Shown: in pieces, positions 11,381-21,295 of the stretch | How the letters are laid out: each line of letters begins with the position of its first letter | Numbering within the stretch: the stretch's first letter is position 1 | DNA from: Tupaia tana | Taxonomy: Eukaryota > Chordata > Mammalia > Scandentia > Tupaiidae | Assembly (NCBI GenBank): GCA_026018925.1 | Contig: JAKSZU010000020.1 | Coordinates: forward strand, 41,323,102 to 41,387,101 | Reading direction: 5' to 3' | DNA: 64,000 nt | Notes under the pieces: model-generated | Databases searched by the model: none | What the model was told of the DNA's origin: nothing | What the model saw: only the letters and a program-made list of their open reading frames with translations | Translations under genes and position numbers: made by a program

Positions 11381-14310
11381 TTTTAAAAAAGAATGATTTT
11401 ATTTAACTTTTATTTAAATTTGACAAGAGAGGGACAGAGAGAGAGAAAGAGAGAGAGAGAGAAAAAGCAAGCTGCCAAGTCTAGGACTCGAACCATGGTT
11501 GGCCATGTGGGAGTCCAGCGCCCCTCACCACCATGCCACCTACTGGCCCCTCAACATTCTTATATCCAAATAAACATAATTTAATTCCACTTCCTACCAA
11601 CTTTTCTCCTTTTTAAAGCTTCTATTTACTTTTTTCTTTATTCATGAGAGAGGGCATGCATGCACAAAAATGAAAGAGAGAAAGTCCAGGGGGGCCTGGC
11701 CATGCCACAGCCCCTTTTCTTCCATCCTGTCAGGATCTCGGGCTAGCTTTGCAAGACCCACACTTTCTCTTTCTTTGTAATGTTTACTCTGTAGTTGTCC
11801 TTTTTTGTTTGACATAATTAAGAACTTGTGATGGTTGTTTGGGAGGAGGCATGTCTGCTCAGACTAGCTCTCCCGGAGTTCAACCCAGGACACAGTCCTC
11901 CTTACAGGCCCGGACAGCCTCTCCTGGGGGTGCTGCCTGCTCCTTCCCTTCTCCAGCAGGCTCTCGGAAAGGGGTGGCCAGCCATCTGTAGATTGTTCTG
12001 TGGCTGAGAGATCACTTTGTTTTGTTTTGTTTTTTTTTTTTTTAGAGGTTTTTGCTATAGGGCACGTGTGCTCACCGGAAGGAGAGAGACAGAGAGAGAC
12101 AGAAAGCGAGAAATCACCCCCCCGGGGGAATGGCCACTGCAATCCCTTCTCCTCCATTCGCCTCTTGGGATCTTGAGCATGCATGCACACGCGCCCTTAA
12201 ATGGAATACGAACCCTAATAGCCTCTTCCTGCAAAAGGGGGATAGTTTAACTCAAGCCTCAAGGAGCCCTCTTGGGTCACAATGGGAAGAAGAAAAATGG
12301 AAATAATTAAAAGGTCTTATGTTCTTTTTCCTATTGGATGGAACATATTTGTTTCATATTTATATCGGACTTCATTACTCCTGCTATCCTTCTTTAGATA
12401 TATATTTAACTTTATTATTATTATTATATTTTTTAAAGAATTCTTCATTCAATTTTGTTTATTCATTCATTCATTTAAATTTGACCAGAGAGAGACAGAG
12501 AGAGAGAGAAAGTGAGAAAAGAAGCCACCAGATCTGGGACTTGAACTGTGGTTGGCCATGTGGGAGTGTCCAGCGCCTTAACCACCACACCATCTGCTTG
12601 TCCCCTGCTATTCTAACTTTAATATATGTGTCCTTACCAGTGATCACAGATTCATTTCTGCTTGCCCTTTATCTAATTTTATTTATACTATGTTACTTAT
12701 TACCGCTATGGTTTGAATGTATTCCTCAAAAATTCATGTGTTAAAAGTTGGTGAGCCCTTGTAATGGTGTTAAGGTGATAAAAACAATCAGATTATGGCA
12801 TCAAAAGGAAATGGTTTGGAAACCGTTAGGCAGCAGGGTGGGAGGAATTGAGTCCCGGCAGGTTTCTAAGGAGAGGGAGCGAGACAGGAAGGAGCACGAT
12901 CTGACACCCACACGCTGCACTCTCGTGGTGTGATACCACGTGTCCTGCCTACAGGAAGACCCTCACCAGATGTGGCCCACGGGCTTTGGACCTCCAAACC
13001 GTGGACTGAATAAGTCTGTTTATTTATTTATATATGTAATTGCCAGAGAGCACGTGTACTTGTCAGAGCGAGAGAGCACCCCCAGTGGGATGTAATCACA
13101 CTGCAATCCCTTTTCTGCATTTCTACTTCCCATTAAGGTTTTGGTCACACACACATGTGCTTGACACGTTTTTCAATATTCCGGGGCCAGAATTTGAGCC
13201 ACTATATGGGATCTCGCTTCTAATACCCTATGCTCAAACTCTTAAATAAGGGCTGTTCTGTTTTACTCTTAACCACTGTGCTGCAAGGATGACCCCAAAC
13301 CTCCATTTTCTTGTCACCCAGACGCAGGTGCTTCTGTTATTAATAACATAATACATTAGAATACTTACTGTAGCATATCTATTTTTTTCATCTGTCCAGT
13401 CTACTCTCTTCTGGACACTATCTTATGTTATGAATATATCCTTTTTTTCTTTCTTTCCTTTTTTTTTTAAAGATTTTTCCCAGGGGCCAGCAGATGACAT
13501 GGTGGTTAAGGGCACTAGACTCCCACATGGCCGACCATGGTTCAAGTCCCAGACTTGGTGGCTTGCCTTCTCACTTTCTCTCTCTTTCTCTGTCTCTGTC
13601 TGGTCAAATTAAAATAAATAAATAATGAAATAATTCTTTAAAAAAAAGATTTTTTCCCATAAGGCACGTGCACTCACTGGAGAGAGAAAGTGAGAAATTG
13701 CCCCCCCCAGGGGGGGATGGCCACACTGCAATCCCTTGTCTTCTATTCTCCCCTGAGACTTTGAGCATGCACACACTTGTACCTAATGTGCTTTTCAAGC
13801 CACTGGGTCTGAGACTTGAACTGCAGAGTTGGCCGTGTAGGATCCAGTGCTTTAACCACTATACTACCTGCTAGTCCCATGAATATATTCTTTAAAAAAA
13901 AAAAAAAAGAGTGAGAAAGCAAGCAGCCAGGTCCAGGACTTGAACCATGGTCTCCCATGTAGGAGTCTACTGCCTCAACCAATAGAGAACGTCCCATTGA
14001 AGAGTACTTTCTCTGTGTCTCTCTCTTTATTTCTGGCAAATACACCCATCCTCTGGCAACTAAGAAATAATTACAGGTAAAGTTTCATGGGATACTATCT
14101 CTATTTCATTCTATTTGTAGTAGTACTTATTGTTGTTCTTCTTTTTGAATTATTTGTTTAATTTTATTAAACATCACCATTGTTTTTTAATTCACCAGAG
14201 AGAAGGAGAGGGAAAGTGAGAAAGCAAGCCACCAGATCTGGGATTCAAACTGCAGTCCACCATATGGGAGTCAAACGCGTTAACCACCACGCCGCCTACT
14301 GACCCTATTG
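11381..14310. repeat. SINE-dense intergenic stretch
   Basis: Copies seen: type A minus 11,381-11,550; type C minus fragment 11,612-11,750; type B minus 12,028-12,198 (head missing); type A minus 12,428-12,604; type C minus 13,017-13,285; type C minus about 13,465-13,878 split by a plus type A (about 13,482-13,640, flanked by AAAGATTTTTTCCCA-like repeats); type A minus fragment 13,890-13,985; type A minus 14,145-14,306. Gaps between copies show no gene. Confidence 0.7.
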
Positions 14311-14689
14311 CTCTTTAAGTAAACTTCGTAATGCTAAGGGACACGTTTATAGGTATCACATTTTGGACATAGAATCAAATAGAAAAATCATTTGCAATGC
14401 CATGTTGGGATTTTCCTAAAAAGGGTTACTCTGGCTTGCTATGTCTCGATGGATTACGTGTTCTAAGTTTCAGGCTGAGCATTATTCAATGAATTATATA
14501 GATGACAATCAGTATCAATATTCTATGAAGCTTCTTATAAGGCTTCTGGTTCTAGTGATGATGATAAAAGCATTGCTACTCTTCTGCTGTTACGTAATTC
14601 TTAGGTTTTGTTTTTGTTATGCCAATCAGAATGAAATAACTTGATGTACAAAGGATGGCTGTATGTGAGTATTTAAAGCTGTAATTCCA

Positions 14690-15200
14690 ACAATGGTCTT
14701 CGGGAACTCAGACAACTCAGAGTCTGGGGAAGGTCAGTCCCGCAGCGTCTGAGTCGCACTGGTCATAGTCCTTGTGTGGGCAGAGTGACCGGGACCTGGT
14801 AATGATACAGGATGGGGAGTGCTGAGTGGCCTTGGGGAAAATCTTTGGTCCTTTGGGTCTAGATCACTAAAATTAGAGACCTGTCCCTAGGTGCAAAATA
14901 AAGCCACAATCACAATAAAAATAGGGAGAAAAGAGAACTTCCTAGGAAAGAAAGAGTTTAGAAAGATTTTTGGGCAGACGGGTTGCTAGGTAGCAACTGC
15001 GTTTGGAACTGGTTGTGACTCCTAATAGGTTATAATTAATGTGGCAGATGGCCTTCTGCTGTTTTCTTAGCCGCCTGCTCACTACCAGCTACCTGCCTAT
15101 CACAGTAAGCTGCGAAGTGACCTCTCCAGGAAGTGTCCTATTTCATGGTTGACCTGATGCCACAGCATACTGACCTGGAGTTCCTCTAACTCAGGTGTAA
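14690..15200 (-). mobile_element. Old solo LTR (inverted partner of the 24.1-kb LTR)
   Basis: The reverse complement of about 14,850-15,060 aligns with 24,350-24,570. Shared stretches include CTAGGGACAG, CTCTAATTTTAGTGATCT and a CGC(A/G)GTTGC(T/C)ACCT(A/G)GCAA block. No coding interior is present, so both are solo LTRs or fragments of one ERV family. Outer limits are approximate. Confidence 0.55.
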
Positions 15201-15324
15201 CGGTCAGGAGACCTCGGACACCCAAGCTTGCCCCTCACCGTCCAGGATGCCCACAAAGCCGCTGCTAGCCATCCTCGCAAACACACCACGTGTTCCTTTT
15301 CCCTGAGTACGTTCGTTTTTTATC

Positions 15325-15607
15325 TCGGGTCCAGGACTCGAACCGCAGTTGACTACATGGGAGTCCAGTGACATAGCCATTACGCCAGCTGGTTCCAAGA
15401 GAGATTATTGCTATAGGGCGCATGTACTCACTGGACAGACAGAGACAGAGACAAAAAGTGAGAAATCACTTTCCCTCCACCCAGGGGGATGGCCTCACTG
15501 CAATCCCTTCTCCTCCAGACTCCTCTCAGGATTTGGGGCATGCATGCACATGAGCTCAGTGAGTGTTTTAAGCTGCCAGGTCCAGGGCTCCGACCGCAGT
15601 GGACTAC
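15325..15607 (-). repeat. Type B SINE that hosts the provirus (left part)
   Basis: A head fragment of type B at about 15,330-15,395 is followed by a second minus-oriented type B SINE (15,398-15,607). The second copy is cut at GACTAC and resumes at 19,482. The provirus therefore sits inside a SINE. Confidence 0.85.
15602..15607. repeat. Target-site duplication of provirus, left copy
   Basis: GACTAC immediately precedes the 5' LTR (TGTGGGAG) and is repeated directly after the 3' LTR at 19,482-19,487. A 6-bp duplication is typical of betaretroviruses. Confidence 0.9.
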
Positions 15608-16409
15608 TGTGGGAGGCTGCGCAACAGCGAGTCTGCTGAGGTTTCTCAGAGAGCAAACAATTGCCATGACTGGCCACTAGAAATCCCTCAGATTTGCATA
15701 TCTGGCACCTCATGATTGGTCCAAAAGCAACCAATCGTAACCCACCGTTTACAACCAATCACAGCCCACCGTTTACAACCAATCACGGCCCACCGTTTAC
15801 AACCAATCACGGCCCACCATTTGCAACCAATCATAACCCACCTTTGCGATCCACCAATGTGTATATAAGCACCATGCCTGGCCCACAATAGCCAGACGAC
15901 CGGGAAGACAGCGAAGACAACACAGAAGACCAGGAAGACGACGACCCTGGAGAGCCTGCAGAGCTGAAACACTGCACAGTCTCCAGACGACCCTGGAGAG
16001 CCTGCAGAGCTGAAACACTGCACAGTCTCCAGACGACCCTGGAGAGCCTGCAGAGCCGAAACACTGCACAGTCTCCAGACGACCCTGGAGAGCCTGCAGA
16101 GCTGAAACACCGCACAGTCTCCAGACGACCCTGAAGAGCTGTAACACTACATCGTCTCCAGACGAGCCTGAAGAGCTGTGACACCGCGTCGTCTCCGTGC
16201 TGCTCACAACAGACGACGCGACCCTAAAGAGCTGTAACACTGCGTCGTCTCCGTGCTGTACCGTGCTGCCCACAATAAACAGACGACACTGTGTCGTCTC
16301 CGAGCTGTGACACTGTGACGCTTGTTCCGGCTCTCACTCCTTCCCTCAGGAAACCTGTTCGACTGTCCCACCGGGTCGGGACACGTGGCGCCCGAACCAG
16401 GTCGGGACA
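15608..16409 (+). repeat. 5' LTR (802 bp)
   Basis: Begins TGTGGGAGG and ends GGGACA, with the TG...CA termini of retroviral LTRs. U3 contains an octamer motif ATTTGCAT (near 15,693), six CCAAT motifs spaced about 26 bp in a tandem array (15,730-15,835) and a TATATAAG box near 15,862. R/U5 contains about four copies of a 46-bp repeat plus degenerate units (15,945-16,260) and AATAAA at 16,274-16,279. Confidence 0.92.
15730..15870 (+). promoter_or_regulatory. U3 promoter: CCAAT-box array and TATA box
   Basis: Tandem units of the form CAACCAATCACGGCCCACCG place repeated CCAAT (NF-Y type) sites in front of TATATAAG. Such arrays are strong general promoter elements. Transcription would start near 15,890. 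The same array lies in the 3' LTR at about 18,800-18,940. Confidence 0.7.
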
Positions 16410-16411
16410 AG

Positions 16412-16430
16412 TGGCGCTCGAACAAGGGAC
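16412..16430 (+). other. Primer-binding site, tRNA-Lys3-like
   Basis: TGGCGCTCGAACAAGGGAC, two bases past the LTR, resembles the tRNA-Lys3 primer site with one substitution and one extra A. A second similar stretch (TGGCGCCCGAACCAGG) lies inside the LTR end at about 16,386 and is also present in the 3' LTR, so it is LTR sequence. Confidence 0.7.
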
Positions 16431-16466
16431 CTGAGTACGAAGGATCCAGTGAAGAGCACCCGAAGA

Positions 16467-16801
16467 GGGGACGGCAGAGAATCGTCCCGAGATAGGACGG
16501 CAGAGATTCGTCCGAGGAGGGGACGGCAGAGAATCGTCCCGAGGTAGGACGGCAGAGATTCGTCCGAGGAGGGGACGGCAGAGAATCGTCCCGAGATAGG
16601 ACGGCAGAGAATCGTCCGAGGAGGGGACGGCAGAGAATCGTCCCGAGATAGGACGGCAGAGATTCGTCCGAGGAGGGGACGGCAGAGAATCGTCCCGAGA
16701 TAGGACGGCAGAGAATCGTCCGAGGAGGGGACGGCAGAGAATCGTCCCGAGATAGGACGGCAGAGAATCGTCCGAAGAGGGGACGGCAGAGAATCGTCCC
16801 G
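16467..16801 (+). repeat. Leader array of 52-bp repeats forming 13 small hairpins
   Basis: Six and a half copies of a 52-bp unit. Each unit holds two half-units of the type GGACGGCAGAGAATCGTCC, whose ends (GGACG/CGTCC) pair around a 9-base loop GCAGAGAAT or GCAGAGATT. Odd-numbered copies extend the stem to GGGACG/CGTCCC. The array ends at the splice donor. It sits where retroviral RNA packaging signals usually lie; that role is inference. Confidence 0.85.
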
Positions 16802-16810
16802 GTGAGTAAC
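16798..16810 (+). promoter_or_regulatory. Candidate major splice donor of provirus
   Basis: CCCGGTGAGTAAC is a near-consensus donor placed directly after the leader repeats and 35 bases before the first ATG, the usual location for a retroviral major donor. Confidence 0.6.
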
Positions 16811-16844
16811 AAAGATTGCTTACTTATAAGTAATAAAGGTAATA

Positions 16845-18361
16845 ATGGGACAAGTAATAAGGGTAATAATGGGACAAAAGCTTAGTCAGCACGAACAAGG
16901 GCTTAGTCAGCACGAACAAGGGCTTAGTCAGCACGAACAAAAGCTTAGTCAGCACGAACAAGGGCTTAGTCAGCACGAACAAAAGCTTAGTCAGCAGAAA
17001 TTATTTGTTCAGGGCTTGAAAGAAGCCCTCAAGACACGGGGAGTTAAGATTAAGATTAAGCAGTTGCTCTCCTTTTTTGATTTCTTAAAAGAAGTTTGTC
17101 CATGGTTCCCTCAAGAAAGAACCATAGATGAGAAAATGTGGAAAAGAGTACGGGACGCTTTCAAAGATTATTATACCACATTCGGCCCAGAAAAAGTTCC
17201 CGTGACTACTTTTTTGTACTGGAACTTAATAGACAAAATTCTCAGGCTCCACACCAGTGAACCAAAAATTGTCACTATGGTCACTAAGGGAGAGCAGATC
17301 ATGCAAAATGATCAACCCCAGGAGGAGGCTATAGCCGCCTCAGATCTAACCATGGATTCTAGAATTGAAAAAGAACAGGGAGAGGATCTTATTTCCCTAG
17401 ATAGTGAGGAAGAAGTTAAAAGCCCTGAAGGTGAGACAAAACCCAAAATATCCAAAAAACTAAAAAATAAAAACAACCTTAAGTCTCTACAAGAGCCAAA
17501 GAAAAATGAGTCAAAAACTGAGTCAGTTTTTTGGACAATGTGCTGCTGTTTATCGTATTTCTATATGGTCTCTGTTTGGGGTGGTTATGTGTTTATCATC
17601 AACCTTATTCCACTGCATGTGTTTGTGTTGTTACTGATGCAGAGATATAGCAAAAGAGTCTACATAGCATATAGCATTTTCTACATTGTGGGTTTAATAT
17701 TATCCATGCAGATACCTTTTGTATCACAATTAGAGAAACTAAAAACCAATACAGACAAAGAAACAAAACTAGTTCAGGGATCACATATGACAGACTTTGA
17801 GACATTCCCTGTTATGGAAACTATAGATCCCCAAGGACAGGTTTGGCGCCGTCACAGTAGGTTTATGGTAAAAGAGATTAAGGTGGCAGTTGCCCAATAC
17901 GGAGCTACTGCTCCATATACCTTAGCTATAGTTGAAGCTATCACCAAGGGCTGGCTCATACCATCTGATTGGCAAACGTTAGCCCGAGCTATCCTTCTTA
18001 AATTTCAAAACTCTCAGCCTTTATGTTTCCCTAACCGCAGCTACAGCTGCCGGCTCCACTGGCTAGTGTTATTACGCCAAGTCACTGAGGGTCTTCTCTC
18101 AGACCAACTAGATTCCCCGGCTGAGGTGGTTCTTCAAAATAGACGAGGTTTAAATCTCCTCCTGGCAGAACAGGGAGGTCTCTGTCTTGCTTTACAGGAA
18201 CGCTGCTTTTACACCAACAAGTCCGGCATCGTTCGTGACAACATACATCAACTCCAACAATCTCTCCAACAACATAGAAAACAACTCGCCAATGGTCTGC
18301 CTGGAACGGTCTCCTCCCTTTCCCGCTCCCCCTCTCTGGCCCATTCATTGGATTTTTAATT
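16845..18361 (+). pseudogene. Fused gag-env remnant, 504-codon open frame
   Basis: One uninterrupted frame made of pieces of a type D-like retrovirus. Residues 1-50 contain two Met-Gly-Gln starts (16,845 and 16,869) and six LSQHEQ(G/K) heptads. About 50-140 is matrix-like, with the CPWFPQE motif. About 150-215 is acidic then lysine-rich. About 227-292 is strongly hydrophobic and unlike any Gag I know. About 320-388 is the capsid N-terminus. From about 390 it is Env transmembrane-subunit sequence with [16 protein letters not shown] and [10 protein letters not shown]. Breaks: the Ala/Gly-rich fusion-peptide-like stretch is only seen in another frame near 18,015-18,055, and the membrane anchor and tail lie in another frame after about 18,290. 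The second Cys of the usual CX6CC motif is Phe. No PPxY or PSAP late motif is present. I class it as a defective remnant, although the open frame itself is notable. Confidence 0.8.
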
Positions 18362-18466
18362 GTTTGCTTACTGGGACCTGTTATATTTAATAGGCGCATG
18401 TCATTCCTCAAACAACAAATTGACTCACTTATGGAAGACCAACACCCCTATACTGGTCTCGCCTGA
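18290..18466 (+). pseudogene. Env membrane anchor and tail, out of frame
   Basis: Downstream of the 504-codon frame the membrane-spanning segment (hydrophobic, [17 protein letters not shown] type) and a short cytoplasmic tail ending at TGA 18,464-18,466 are readable in a different phase. A frameshift therefore separates them from the upstream Env ectodomain remnant. Confidence 0.6.
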
Positions 18467-18660
18467 GGCGCTGAATCGGTTAGCCAAAGACGGGTAAGAG
18501 AGTCTGATGAACCCAATAACTCTTCAGTCCTTCCACCTAAGCCAGGAGGCTCATCATAGCTATGGGACTCTCCAATGACGGGTAAGAATGGACTTATGGT
18601 TCTATAAATGACTCCAACCTAAGACAGGCACGATTCCCCCAGGCCTTTACCTCATCTCTC

Positions 18661-18679
18661 AAAACAGAGAAGGGGGATA
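18661..18679 (+). other. Polypurine tract
   Basis: AAAACAGAGAAGGGGGATA lies directly before the 3' LTR, the position of the plus-strand primer. Confidence 0.7.
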
Positions 18680-19481
18680 TGTGGGAGGCTGCGCAACAGC
18701 GAGTCTGCTGAGGTTTCTCAGAGAGCAAACAATTGCCATGATTGGCCACTAGAAATCCCTCAGATTTGCATATCTGGCACCTCATGATTGGTCCAAAAGC
18801 AACCAATCGTAACCCACCGTTTACAACCAATCACAGCCCACCGTTTACAACCAATCACGGCCCACCGTTTACAACCAATCACGGCCCACCATTTGCAACC
18901 AATCATAACCCACCTTTGCGATCCACCAATGTGTATATAAGCACCATGCCTGGCCCACAATAGCCAGACGACCGGGAAGACAGCAAAGACAACACAGAAG
19001 ACCAGGAAGACGACGACCCTGGAGAGCCTGCAGAGCTGAAACACTGCACAGTCTCCAGACGACCCTGGAGAGCCTGCAGAGCTGAAACACTGCACAGTCT
19101 CCAGACGACCCTGGAGAGCCTGCAGAGCCGAAACACTGCACAGTCTCCAGACGACCCTGGAGAGCCTGCAGAGCTGAAACACCGCACAGTCTCCAGACGA
19201 CCCTGAAGAGCTGTAACACTACATCGTCTCCAGACGAGCCTGAAGAGCTGTGACACCGCGTCGTCTCCGTGCTGCTCACAACAGACGACGCGACCCTAAA
19301 GAGCTGTAACACTGCGTCGTCTCCGTGCTGTACCGTGCTGCCCACAATAAACAGACGACACTGTGTCGTCTCCGAGCTGTGACACTGTGACGCTTGTTCC
19401 GGCTCTCACTCCTTCCCTCAGGAAACCTGTTCGACTGTCCCACCGGGTCGGGACACGTGGCGCCCGAACCAGGTCGGGACA
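18680..19481 (+). repeat. 3' LTR (802 bp)
   Basis: Same length as the 5' LTR. I find two differences: C/T in CCATGA(C/T)TGGCC and G/A in GACAGC(G/A)AAGAC. No indels were seen. Confidence 0.92.
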
Positions 19482-19538
19482 GACTACATGGGAGTGCAGC
19501 GATGTAACCATTATGCTGTCTGCCAGTCCCTCCCTGGG
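19482..19538 (-). repeat. Type B SINE that hosts the provirus (right part) with duplicated GACTAC
   Basis: Begins with the second GACTAC and continues ATGGGAGTGCAGCGATG to CTGCCAGTCCC, the head end of the interrupted SINE. Confidence 0.85.
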
Positions 19539-19649
19539 TATATTTATAAGGAAATACAATTTCTCTAGAATATTTGGTGCCCATGTCTAGAGCAGCTGCA
19601 TTGCTAGGCAGTCTTGTAGTTAAATTACTTGCAGTGTTAAAGTAAGTGT

Positions 19650-19905
19650 GGCAGGACCAGCAGTTGGCGTAATGGCTGTGTTGCTGGACTCCCACGTAGT
19701 AGACCATGGTTCGAGTCCTGGACCCGGTGGCTTAAAACTCACGCCGGGCACGTGTGTGTGCGTACCCAAGATCCTGAGAGGAGAACGGAGGAGAAGGGAT
19801 TGCGGCGTGGCCATCCCCCCCAGGGGGTGATTTCTTGCTTTCTGGCTTTCTGTCTCTCTCTCTTTCTGGCGAGCGCATGCGCCCTATAGCGAAATCCTCT
19901 TCAAA
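19650..19905 (+). repeat. Type B SINE
   Basis: Full-length copy from GGACCAGCAGTTGGCG to CCCTATAGCGAAATCCTCT with an A-rich tail; B-box-like GGTTCGAGTCC is intact. Confidence 0.85.
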
Positions 19906-20387
19906 AAAAAAAAAGAAAAAAGATTCTGCTCAGCCCAGGTGTAGGTCCCCAGGCTGACGGAGAGCTGCGTGGCTGCACGAAGTGCTTCTCTGTTGGGTAC
20001 AACGTTCCTGCTCACTGGGGTCCCTGAGGGGTTTGGTTAGTTACAAAGCCCCCGAATTTTCCCAATTACGAATTAACTCTACATTTCATACAGCACGCAT
20101 CCCCCACCACCTAGGGCGAGCCGTTAGGAACCCCACAGTAGCCTCTTTTTAGTGGGAATCAGTTTGTCCTTCTCTATTTCAGGATGGTGCTCATTTCAGT
20201 TACTAATCACTGTGGCTGTGTTCTGGGGACCCTCGGGGAGGGATATGTGGAGGGTGGGAGTAGGACAGGCGGTGAGCTCCCTGAGCCAGGGAGAGGCAGG
20301 GTGAGCAAACCCTCCACAGGCCCCTCGGCCCGCAGGGAGTACAGAGGAGGGCACAGCTAGTCTGCACAGCTCCTGAACGTGGGCCGT

Positions 20388-20388
20388 G

Positions 20389-20419
<31 letters not shown>

Positions 20420-21009
20420 GAGAGGTTTTTGCTACAGGGCGCGTGCGCTCACCAGACAGACAGAGAAAGACAGAGAGACAGAAAGCAAGAAATCACCCCC
20501 CAGGGGGGATGGTCACGCCGCAATCCCTTCTCCTCCATTCTCCTCTCGGGATCTTGGGCACGCACGCACACGCGCCCGGCGTGAGTTTTAAGCCACCGGG
20601 TCCAGGACGCGAACCGCGGTCGACTACGTGGGAGTCCAGCGACAGAGCCATTACACTAACTGCTGGTCCCTGTGGGGGTTTGCTCTTAGGTAGCGCGTCC
20701 CTCGATGCCGTATGATGCAGGGGTGCATTACCACTCCCGGCGGCAAGGGGCCCTCCTGCATCTACTCCAGCGACCTGTACAAGCAGCCCTGGTGTGCTCA
20801 AGTGTGTGTGCCTGGAACAGTAGAGGCACCATCTCGACAGGTTTTCTTTCTTTCCTTTTTCCTTTCTTTCTTTCTCTCTTTTTTTAGATGTTTGCCACAA
20901 GTTGTGAGAGATGAAGAGAGAGTGAAAGTAAGAAATACCCCTCAGACATGGTGGTTAAGGGTGCTGGACTCCCACAGGGCCGACCGTAGTTTGAATCCTG
21001 GATCTGGCA

Positions 21010-21046
<37 letters not shown>

Positions 21047-21295
21047 CCTCCTTCTCTGGTCAAAATAAAATAAATTAATTAAAATTAATAAAAAAAGAAA
21101 TACCCCTCAGGGTATTTCAGAGGAAATGGCCTCACCATAATCCCCTCTCCTCAATTCTCTTGGAATTTTGAGCATGTACACACATGTGCCCATTGTTTTT
21201 TTGTTTGTTTGTTTGTTTTGAGAAGTTTTCGCTATAGGGCACATGTGCTGGCTGGGAAGACAGAGAGAAAGTGAGAAATCATCCCCCCCCAGGGG
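20388..21295. repeat. SINEs, one nested, at 20.4-21.3 kb
   Basis: Type B minus at about 20,390-20,670 with a long T run; an older type C minus fragment from about 20,885 split by a plus type A (about 20,946-21,095; AGAAATACCCCTCAG on both sides is the target duplication) and resuming to about 21,195; then the start of a type B minus copy at 21,205-21,295. 20,672-20,884 shows no feature. Confidence 0.7.

Larger units (their letters stand above)
15608..19481 (+). mobile_element. Young defective betaretrovirus-like provirus
   Basis: A 3,874-bp provirus: 5' LTR, tRNA-Lys3-like primer site, repeat-built leader with splice donor, one 504-codon frame, polypurine tract, 3' LTR, 6-bp target duplication. 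Matrix and capsid remnants resemble type D (Mason-Pfizer-like) betaretroviruses. The Env transmembrane remnant carries the gamma-like type D immunosuppressive-domain motif. Protease, polymerase and Env surface subunit are absent, so the element cannot replicate by itself; any copying must have used proteins supplied in trans, or the deletion arose after integration. The two LTRs differ at 2 of 802 positions. Confidence 0.92.

Noticed and set aside
16467..16801. CRISPR-like regular repeat array
   Set aside because: No unique spacers; repeats are contiguous, sit in a retroviral leader, and the genome is mammalian.
15688..16812. Minus-strand frames of 117-202 codons across the 5' LTR and leader
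   Set aside because: They come from tandem repeats in R/U5 and the leader read antisense. The same frames recur in the 3' LTR.
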